This document shows positions 1 to 5,248 of a stretch of 5,547 nucleotides of DNA, piece after piece; the first letter of the stretch is position 1; each line of letters opens with the position of its first letter. This DNA is from an uncultured Agathobaculum sp. GTDB taxonomy: Bacteria; Bacillota; Clostridia; Oscillospirales; Butyricicoccaceae. Both the position numbers and the translations under genes were made by a program. The DNA lies in NCBI GenBank assembly GCA_944380945.1, contig CALWJG010000116.1, positions 1 through 5,547 of the forward strand, given 5' to 3'. The notes below the pieces were generated by a model that searched no databases, was not told the DNA's origin, and saw nothing but the letters and a program-made list of their open reading frames with translations.

Positions 1-444
1 GGCACAAAGGCGCTGCCCGCGGTGGTCAACCCGTTCACCGACTGCAGCGACACCGAGGTGCTCAAGGCATACAACCTCGGCGTGGTCAACGGCATGTCGG
101 CGACTACGTTTGCGCCGGACACGCTGCTCAGCCGCGAGCAGGCGGCCGCCATGCTGACGCGCGTGTTCAAGCGCGCCACCATCCCCGGCTGGACGCTGGA
201 CAACGACGCCGCTTTCCCGCTGGAGTTTACCTATCCGGCAGCCTTCGCGGACGACGCGAACATCTCGGCTTACGCTAAGGAGAGCGTGTACTTCATGGCG
301 GCAAACAGCATCATCAACGGCGTGGGCGGCAATAAGTTCGCGCCCAAGAACACCACGAGCGCGGAGCAGGCGCAGCATTACGCCAACGCCACGCGCGAGC
401 AGGCGCTCGCCATCGCCGTGCGCATGGTGGACAACCTGAAGTGA
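1..444 (+). CDS. SLH (S-layer homology) domain protein, C-terminal part
   Basis: The reading frame is open from base 1 and ends at TGA 442-444, so only the last 147 residues are visible; the GTG at 22 is internal, not a start. Two SLH-type repeats can be seen. The first covers about residues 12-57: it begins FTD, has the central LGVVNG turn and FAPD, and ends SREQAAAMLTRVF. The second covers about residues 82-144: it begins FADD, has SIINGVGG and KFAPKN, and ends ATREQALAIAVRMV. The second repeat carries roughly 14 extra residues (TTSAEQAQHYAN region) before its TREQA motif. SLH repeats commonly anchor proteins to secondary cell-wall polymers in Gram-positive bacteria, so an exported surface protein is inferred; the effector domain and any signal peptide lie upstream of the window. 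The gene is convergent with the activase operon and ends just before a shared terminator. The SLH call is good; the protein's function is unknown. Confidence 0.85.
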   Translation, partial: GTKALPAVVNPFTDCSDTEVLKAYNLGVVNGMSATTFAPDTLLSREQAAAMLTRVFKRATIPGWTLDNDAAFPLEFTYPAAFADDANISAYAKESVYFMAANSIINGVGGNKFAPKNTTSAEQAQHYANATREQALAIAVRMVDNLK

Positions 445-460
445 TCCTGCGCCGCAGGCG

Positions 461-493
461 AAAAAAACCGGAACCCGAGGGTTCCGGTTTTTT
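461..493. terminator. Bidirectional intrinsic terminator
   Basis: An 8-bp perfect stem (CCGGAACC 468-475 with GGTTCCGG 480-487, loop CGAG) is flanked by seven A (461-467) and six T (488-493). On either strand it is a GC-rich hairpin followed by a U-tract. It lies between the stop of the SLH gene (444) and the stop of the 430-residue protein gene (528), which face each other, so it can end both transcripts. Confidence 0.92.
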
Positions 494-527
494 GTCGTTT
501 GAAACTGTACGGCTGGAACGATATTTT

Positions 528-1820
528 TTATTCCGCCGAGGACAGCATCAGCTTGATGCGGTTCTCCTGATTGATCTTGGACGCGCCGGGGTCGTAATCG
601 ACCGCGACGATGTTCGCCTGCGGGTAGACCTCGCGGATCTTGCGGATCATGCCCTTGCCCGCGATGTGGTTGGGCAGGCAGCCGAACGGCTGGGTGCACA
701 CGATGTTGTTGACGCCCTCGCTGATCAGCTCGACCATCTCGGCCGGCAGCAGCCAGCCCTCGCCCATCTTGACGCCCTGCCCGATGACCGCGTGCGACTT
801 TTTGCGCACCTCGTCAAACGGCATGGGCGGGCGGAAATTGCCGTCCTTTTTCATCAGCTTGATGATGTCCGCCTGCTTGCCGAGCACGAACTGGTACACC
901 AGCTTGTACGCCGCCGCGCGCTTCGCGGAGCGGCCGTACAGCTCATGGTCGATGACCGAGTTGTAGATCGAATACAGGCAGAAGTCCATCAGGCCGGGCA
1001 GCACGGGCTCGCAGCCCTCGGAGAGCAGGAATTCCTCCAGCCGGTTGTTGCCGAGCGGGGAGAATTTGACGTAGATCTCGCCGACGATGCCGACCAGCTT
1101 CTTTTTGCGCGTTTTGTCCAGCTTGACCTTGCCGAACGCGGCCAGCACATACTGGTAAAGGTGCTTGACCTCGCGGTAGTGGATCATGCGGTCGCCGGTG
1201 AAGCGGGCGGTGACCGCGCTCATGCAGATCTCGATGGCCTTGTCGGTCGAGCCGGGCACGACCTCGTACGGCCGGCACTGGTTGGCGACCATCATGATCA
1301 GGTCGCCGATCAGCAGCGCGTACGCCACCTGGATCAGCATGGTCCGGGTCAGCTTGAAGCCGGGGTTGGCGTCGGTCTCCAGACCGGAGAAGTTGAGCGA
1401 GATGACCGGGATGAACCCGTAGCCGTTTTTGGCCAGCGCCTTGCGCATCAGGTGGATGTAGTTGGACGCGCGGCAGCCGCCGCCGGTCTGCGGCAGGATG
1501 AGCGCGATCTTGTGGATGTCGTACTTGCCGGACTCGATCGCGTCCATCAGCTGGCCGATGACCAGCAGGGCGGGGTAGCAGGTGTCGTTGTGCACGTTGC
1601 GCAGGCCCTGCTCGGCGATGTTCGGCCCCTCGGTGTGCAGCAGCTCCATGTTGTAGCCGAAGTTCTTCATCAGGCGGCACATCAGGCCGAGCTGCACGGG
1701 CAGCATGTTGGGCACGAGGATGGTGTAGTCCTTGCGCATCTCCTCGGTGAACTGCGGCAGCTGGTAGCCGCCCGCCGCCTCAGCCGGCGTATTCGCTGTC
1801 ATTTTGTTGTTGTTCTGCAA
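528..1820 (-). CDS. HgdB-like / COG3581-type CoA-dehydratase-related Fe-S protein (430 aa)
   Basis: This is the second gene of the operon. It resembles the C-terminal segment of the large acyl-CoA dehydratase activase-related proteins and the HgdB dehydratase fold. Visible blocks are ILVPNMLPVQLGLM (about 34-47), NDTCYPALLVIGQL (78-91, C81), LPQTGGGCRASNYIHLM (109-125, C116), GIVGEIYVKFSPLGNNRLEEF (about 244-264) and QPFGCLPNHIAGKGM (377-391, C381). C81, C116 and C381 are the best candidates for Fe-S ligands; C48, C182 and C375 are further cysteines. No signal peptide or membrane segment is evident, so it is probably cytoplasmic. The start is taken as TTG at 1820 because AGGAGG (1835-1830) lies 9 bases upstream; the ATG at 1802 would sit 27 bases from it. 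The gene overlaps the upstream gene by 41 bases in a different frame, which suggests translational coupling. Many relatives have this segment fused to the activase. The reaction and substrate are unknown. The family call is firm, the role inferred. Confidence 0.85.
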   Translation of the reverse strand: MQNNNKMTANTPAEAAGGYQLPQFTEEMRKDYTILVPNMLPVQLGLMCRLMKNFGYNMELLHTEGPNIAEQGLRNVHNDTCYPALLVIGQLMDAIESGKYDIHKIALILPQTGGGCRASNYIHLMRKALAKNGYGFIPVISLNFSGLETDANPGFKLTRTMLIQVAYALLIGDLIMMVANQCRPYEVVPGSTDKAIEICMSAVTARFTGDRMIHYREVKHLYQYVLAAFGKVKLDKTRKKKLVGIVGEIYVKFSPLGNNRLEEFLLSEGCEPVLPGLMDFCLYSIYNSVIDHELYGRSAKRAAAYKLVYQFVLGKQADIIKLMKKDGNFRPPMPFDEVRKKSHAVIGQGVKMGEGWLLPAEMVELISEGVNNIVCTQPFGCLPNHIAGKGMIRKIREVYPQANIVAVDYDPGASKINQENRIKLMLSSAE

Positions 1821-4758
1821 GTTTTCTGCCCTCCTCTACGGCGGCCAGCATACTGCGGATGCGGATCTTGGCCGCGCCCAGATTGCTGATCTCGTCGATC
1901 TTGAGCTGTGTATAGATTTTGCCGCCATTTTCGCAGATGGCGCGCACTTCGTCGGTGGTGATGGCGTCGATGCCGCAGCCGAAGGACACCAGCTGGATGA
2001 GCTGGGCGTTTTCCTTCTTTGTCACATACTTGGCCGCGCCGTACATGCGCGAGTGATAGGTCCACTGGTTGAGCACATGCACCTCGGGCGCTTCGGCCAG
2101 CTGCCACACCGCGTCCTCGGACACGATGACCAGCCCGAACGAGGCGATCAGCTGGTCGATGCCGTGGTTGATCTCCGGATCGACATGGTACGGGCGGCCC
2201 GCGATGACCGCGATGTCCAGCCCGTGCGTGTCCGCATAGGCGATGGCCTTCTGGCCCTCCGCGCGCACGGCGGCGTAGTAGTCCGCCTGCGCCTGATAGG
2301 CGGCGTCCGCCGCCTCGGCGATCTGGCGCTTTTTGAGCTGCGGGTACTTGCCGCAGAAGTATTTCGCCGCGTGCTGCACGAACCGCTTGCGGTCGGTCAG
2401 CTCGAAATACGGCATCATAAAGTCGCAGTCCGCGAGCGCGGCGACGTTGGCGTGCAGCAGCTCGGGGTAGTAGGCCACGACCGGACAGTTGTAGCAGTTG
2501 GTCGCGCGGCCCTCGTCCAGGTTATAGGTCATGCAGGGGTAGAAGATCGCGTCCACGCCCTTTTCGAGCAGGTTCTCGATGTGGCCGTGCATGAGCTTGG
2601 CCGGGTAGCACACCGTGTCCGACGGGATGGAGTGCTGGCCCTGCATGTACATATCGCGGGTGGACACGTCCGAGAGCACGGGCCCGAAGCCGAGCGCGCG
2701 CAGGAAGGTGGTCCAGAACGGCGTCAGCTCATAGAAGTTCAGGCCGAACGGCAGGCCGACCGTGCCGAGCGGGGCGGGCACGGGCGAGGCTTCGCCGTAG
2801 CTGCGCAGCTTTTCCAGCTTCCATTTATACAGGTTGGGCAGGTCGGCCTTTTTCGCGCCGCCGAGCGGGCGCTCGCAGCGGTTGCCCGAGATAAAGCGGC
2901 GGCCGCCGCCGAAGTCGTTGATGGTCAGGCTGCAGTGGTTTTCGCACAGGCCGCAGCGCGCGGATTTGACCGTGTGCTGGAAGTGCGCGAGCACGTCCGG
3001 CCCGATCAGCGTGGTTTTCGCGGGGCGGTTGTCCTTGGCGTGCAGCGCCGCGCCGTACGCGCCCATCAGGCCCGAGATGGCCGGACGGGTGACGTTGCGG
3101 CCGATCTCCTGCTCGAACGAGCGCAGGATGGCGTCATTGAGGAACGTGCCGCCCTGCACGACGATGTGCTCGCCCAGATCGTCCGGCGAGTGGGCGCGGA
3201 TGACCTTGTACAGCGCGTTCTTGACGACCGAGACCGACAGGCCGGCCGAGATCGCGTCGATGCCCGCGCCGTCCTTCTGCGCCTGCTTGACCGAGGAGTT
3301 CATAAACACCGTGCAGCGCGAGCCGAGGTCGATCGGGTGCTCGGCGAACAGGCCGAGCTTGCAGAATTCCTCGATCGAGTAGCCCATCGAGCGGGCGAAG
3401 GTCTCGATGAACGAGCCGCAGCCCGAGGAGCACGCCTCGTTGAGCGAGATATTGTCGATGCACTTGTTGCGGATCTTGAAGCACTTGATGTCCTGCCCGC
3501 CGATGTCGATGATGAAGTCCACATCCGGGCAGAAGTGGCGCGCCGCGCGGAAGTGCGCGACCGTTTCGACCAGACCGAAGTCCACGCCGAAGGCGTGCTG
3601 GATGAGCGCCTCGCCGTAGCCCGTGACCGCGCTGGACACGATATGTACGCGGTCGCCGCACAGCTCGTAGAGCTTGGTCAGCTGCTCGCGGATGACGTCC
3701 GCCGGGTTGCCCTTGTTGGACTGGTAGTGGTGGAACAGGATCTGGTGATCCTCGCCGATCAGCACGAGCTTGGTCGTGGTCGAGCCGCAGTCGATGCCGA
3801 GGTAGGCGTCGCCCGTATACATGGTGACGTTCTGCGTCATCACGTCGTGCACGCCGTGGCGGTGCTTGAATTGCTCATACTGCTGCTCGTTTTCAAACAG
3901 CGGCGGCAGGTAGTTTGCCACCACCGGCGCGTCCGCCGCGCGCTCGAGCGCGGCGAGCAGCGAATCGACCGAATAGGTCTTCTGCGTGTCCGCGGCGTAT
4001 TCCGCCGCGCCCGCCGCGATCGCGTAGGGCGCGAGGGCGGGGAAGTGGGCGTGCGCGTCGTCCAGCCCGAGCGTCTGCTGGAAGCGCTGCTGCAGCCCCT
4101 TGAAGAAGAACAGCGGCCCGCCGAGGAAGAGCACGTCCCCCTTGATCTCGCGGCCCTGCGCAAGGCCCGCGACCGTCTGCCCCACGACCGCCTGAAAGAT
4201 GGAGGCGGCCACGTCCTCCTTGCGCGCGCCCTCGTTGAGGAGCGGCTGGATGTCCGACTTGGCGAACACGCCGCAGCGCGAGGCGATCGTGTAGATGCGC
4301 TCCGCGTGCAGCGCGAGCTCGTCCAGCTCGGCGGGGGTCACGTCCAGCAGGACGGCCATCTGGTCGATGAAGGCGCCCGTGCCGCCTGCGCACGAGCCGT
4401 TCATGCGCTCCTCCAGCTGGCCGGTGAGGAAGACGATCTTGGCGTCCTCGCCGCCCAGCTCGATGACCACGTCGGCCTGCGGCACATGCACGCCGACCGC
4501 CTTGCGGGTCGCGAACACCTCCTGCACAAAGTCGATGTCCGCCGCCTTGGCAACGCCGAGGCCCGCCGAGCCGGTGATCGCGCAGCGCAGCGTGTCGTCC
4601 GGCCCGATGACCGCACGCGCGTTCTGCAGCAGCTCGACCGCCTTTTCGCGCACCTTGGAATAGTGGCGCTCATAGTGCTTGTGGATGATCTCGCCATCGC
4701 GCACGGCCACGATCTTGACCGTGGTCGAGCCGATATCGATACCTACATTTACGTTCAT
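1780..4758 (-). CDS. Tandem ASKHA acyl-CoA dehydratase activase with DUF2229/HgdB-like C-terminus (992 aa)
   Basis: The family's activases are ATP-driven one-electron pumps that reduce an Fe-S dehydratase or reductase partner. Module 1 (about 1-260) has GIDIGSTTVK (6-15), ELGGEDAK (100-107), NGSCAGGTGAF (120-130, C123) and SRCGVFAKSD (160-169, C162). Module 2 (about 318-575) has GIDCGSTTTK (321-330), DIGGQDIK (418-425), NEACSSGCGSF (440-450, C443 and C447) and GSRCTVFMNSS (479-489, C482). In both modules the paired cysteines are 39 residues apart, the spacing of the cluster ligands in HgdC (C127/C166). A cysteine group follows (C602, C605, C609, C628). The DUF2229-like region (about 666-975) has DTVCYPAKLMHGH (C717), FYPC (C742), NCYNCP (C755, C758), VIAGRPYHVDPE and SFGCG (C928). 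The start at ATG 4758 is chosen because the conserved GIDIGST begins at residue 6 and GGGAGA lies 12 bases upstream. An in-frame ATG at 4878 would add 40 unconserved residues. The substrate is unknown. Confidence 0.93.
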   Translation of the reverse strand: MNVNVGIDIGSTTVKIVAVRDGEIIHKHYERHYSKVREKAVELLQNARAVIGPDDTLRCAITGSAGLGVAKAADIDFVQEVFATRKAVGVHVPQADVVIELGGEDAKIVFLTGQLEERMNGSCAGGTGAFIDQMAVLLDVTPAELDELALHAERIYTIASRCGVFAKSDIQPLLNEGARKEDVAASIFQAVVGQTVAGLAQGREIKGDVLFLGGPLFFFKGLQQRFQQTLGLDDAHAHFPALAPYAIAAGAAEYAADTQKTYSVDSLLAALERAADAPVVANYLPPLFENEQQYEQFKHRHGVHDVMTQNVTMYTGDAYLGIDCGSTTTKLVLIGEDHQILFHHYQSNKGNPADVIREQLTKLYELCGDRVHIVSSAVTGYGEALIQHAFGVDFGLVETVAHFRAARHFCPDVDFIIDIGGQDIKCFKIRNKCIDNISLNEACSSGCGSFIETFARSMGYSIEEFCKLGLFAEHPIDLGSRCTVFMNSSVKQAQKDGAGIDAISAGLSVSVVKNALYKVIRAHSPDDLGEHIVVQGGTFLNDAILRSFEQEIGRNVTRPAISGLMGAYGAALHAKDNRPAKTTLIGPDVLAHFQHTVKSARCGLCENHCSLTINDFGGGRRFISGNRCERPLGGAKKADLPNLYKWKLEKLRSYGEASPVPAPLGTVGLPFGLNFYELTPFWTTFLRALGFGPVLSDVSTRDMYMQGQHSIPSDTVCYPAKLMHGHIENLLEKGVDAIFYPCMTYNLDEGRATNCYNCPVVAYYPELLHANVAALADCDFMMPYFELTDRKRFVQHAAKYFCGKYPQLKKRQIAEAADAAYQAQADYYAAVRAEGQKAIAYADTHGLDIAVIAGRPYHVDPEINHGIDQLIASFGLVIVSEDAVWQLAEAPEVHVLNQWTYHSRMYGAAKYVTKKENAQLIQLVSFGCGIDAITTDEVRAICENGGKIYTQLKIDEISNLGAAKIRIRSMLAAVEEGRKLAEQQQNDSEYAG
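1830..1835 (-). promoter_or_regulatory. Shine-Dalgarno AGGAGG deciding the TTG start
   Basis: On the minus strand AGGAGG is followed by nine bases and then TTG at 1820-1818. It lies inside the coding sequence of the upstream gene, so the downstream gene can be re-initiated by ribosomes finishing the first one. It supports TTG over the in-frame ATG at 1802. Confidence 0.75.
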
Positions 4759-4770
4759 ATACCCTGATTC

Positions 4771-4776
4771 TCTCCC
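4771..4776 (-). promoter_or_regulatory. Ribosome binding site of the activase gene
   Basis: GGGAGA on the minus strand lies 12 bases before ATG 4758. The spacing is rather long but like that of metK in the same window. A second weak candidate, AGGG (4765-4762), is only three bases from the ATG. Either one favours 4758 over the in-frame ATG at 4878, which has no purine-rich sequence in front of it. Confidence 0.55.
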
Positions 4777-4804
4777 ATAATGATCGAAGCGGAAGGCCCC
4801 ACAC

Positions 4805-4830
4805 AAAAAACCGCACGGCAGGACCGGCGG
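4805..4830 (-). terminator. Possible intrinsic terminator/attenuator in the activase leader
   Basis: On the minus strand, CCGC-CGG (4830-4824) can pair with CCG-T-GCGG (4818-4811), giving seven base pairs with one bulged base and a five-base loop, followed directly by six T (4810-4805). It lies downstream of the predicted activase promoter and about 50 bases before the start codon, where it could stop early transcripts. Outside it, GCCCC (4836-4832) could pair with GGGGC (4800-4796), and a further GGCCCC copy (4861-4856) could compete for the same bases. No known riboswitch or leader peptide is recognised. The stem is short and the area very GC-rich, so chance is a real alternative. Confidence 0.35.
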
Positions 4831-4894
4831 CGGGGCGTGGGCTGTCTGCAAGATCGGGGCCGCGGCGCGCGCCCGCATTGCAGGCGCAGACTGC

Positions 4895-4918
4895 GGCCTG
4901 TCACTGTTCGAACAGGCC
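4895..4918. repeat. Inverted repeat containing a perfect 12-bp palindrome
   Basis: GGCCTGT (4895-4901) is the reverse complement of ACAGGCC (4912-4918). Within it, CTGTTCGAACAG (4904-4915) is a perfect palindrome. It lies roughly 25-45 bases downstream of the predicted activase start of transcription, so it could be a dyad operator or a leader RNA hairpin. It matches neither the Gram-positive LexA box nor another operator I recognise. Confidence 0.5.
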
Positions 4919-4941
4919 CAAATCTCGCGTATTTTAGTCTG

Positions 4942-4975
4942 ATTATACTATATACGCGCGCGGGGAAAAAGTCAA
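4942..4975 (-). promoter_or_regulatory. Sigma-A-type promoter for the activase operon
   Basis: The minus strand has TTGACT (4975-4970), a 17-base spacer and TATAGT (4952-4947). A consensus TATAAT (4947-4942) follows immediately but would be 22 bases from the -35 box. Transcription would start near 4935-4940 and give a leader of about 180 bases before ATG 4758. The AT-rich island stands out from its GC-rich surroundings. It is divergent from the metK promoter, with 36 bases between the two -35 boxes. Confidence 0.7.
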
Positions 4976-5011
4976 TCCGCTGGCATTATCCAGCGCTGCC
5001 GAAAATTGGCC

Positions 5012-5040
5012 TTGACAAAAGGCGCATTTTTATATAAAAT
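5012..5040 (+). promoter_or_regulatory. Sigma-A-type promoter for the SAM riboswitch-metK transcript
   Basis: TTGACA (5012-5017), a 17-base spacer and TAAAAT (5035-5040) form a near-consensus housekeeping promoter. The transcript should begin near 5047, about 17 bases before the first stem of the riboswitch, leaving a leader of about 200 bases. Its strength fits a design in which control occurs after initiation, by the riboswitch. Confidence 0.88.
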
Positions 5041-5063
5041 ATACCGCGTAATTTCATACACGA

Positions 5064-5166
5064 CCTTATCGAGAGCGGTGGAGGGAACGGCCCGATGAAA
5101 CCCGGCAACCTGCGTGCAATATGCGCGTAAGGTGCCAAATCCGGCGTAGGAACACGAAAGATGAGG
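5064..5166 (+). promoter_or_regulatory. SAM-I (S-box) riboswitch aptamer
   Basis: The conserved S-box core is present in order: CTTATCGAGAG (5065-5075), GGTGGAGGGA (5077-5086), GGCCCGATGAAACCCGGCAA (5089-5108), GGTGCCAAATCC (5131-5142) and GAAAGATGAG (5156-5165). P1 pairs CCTTATC (5064-5070) with GATGAGG (5160-5166). P3 pairs 5112-5117 with 5123-5128 around an AATAT loop. P4 is a short TCC/GGA stem (5140-5142 with 5149-5151). The family binds S-adenosylmethionine and usually switches genes of methionine and SAM synthesis off. Its position in front of metK fits this. All core elements are intact, so it is expected to be functional. Confidence 0.97.
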
Positions 5167-5183
5167 GGGCAAACCGGTCATTT

Positions 5184-5208
5184 CGCTCCCGCAGGGGAGC
5201 GTTTTTTT
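5184..5208 (+). terminator. Riboswitch expression platform: intrinsic terminator
   Basis: CGCTCCC (5184-5190) and GGGAGCG (5195-5201) form a 7-bp stem with loop GCAG, followed by seven T (5202-5208), 18 bases after P1. Two competing antiterminator pairings are visible. GGGGGC (5165-5170) can pair with GCTCCC (5185-5190), and CGAAAGATGA (5155-5164) can pair, with two bulged bases, with TCATTTCG (5178-5185). Both use the 3' strand of P1, so SAM binding, which stabilises P1, should free the terminator and stop transcription before metK. Confidence 0.93.
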
Positions 5209-5229
5209 GTTGCGCCCCAACCGGCACCA

Positions 5230-5236
5230 GAAAGGA
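5230..5236 (+). promoter_or_regulatory. Ribosome binding site of metK
   Basis: GAAAGGA ends 12 bases before ATG 5249. It is a moderate Shine-Dalgarno match with slightly long spacing. It lies well after the riboswitch terminator, so control is expected at transcription rather than by hiding this site. Confidence 0.6.
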
Positions 5237-5248
5237 ATGGTAAACCAA

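Noticed and set aside
441..1889. A 482-codon open frame on the + strand over the 430-residue protein gene
   Set aside because: It is low-complexity, reads through the bidirectional terminator and has no family features; it is an antisense shadow of the real gene.
1804..4767. A 987-codon open frame on the + strand, antisense to nearly the whole activase gene
   Set aside because: The protein is arginine-, valine- and aspartate-rich without recognisable motifs. Such frames arise opposite GC-rich genes whose codons end in G or C, and the minus strand has clear family motifs.
4759..4878. A 40-residue N-terminal extension of the activase from ATG 4878
   Set aside because: No Shine-Dalgarno sequence precedes it, the residues look unconserved (Ala/Pro/Arg-rich), and it would run through the leader hairpin and the ribosome binding site at 4771-4776.
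4904..4915. LexA/SOS box
   Set aside because: The Gram-positive box has GAAC and GTTC half-sites in the opposite order with a spacer, and the E. coli box is 16 bases with CTG and CAG ten bases apart; this 12-base palindrome fits neither.
4780..5037. An 85-codon + strand open frame in the intergenic region
   Set aside because: It crosses both promoters, is basic and low-complexity, and has no ribosome binding site.
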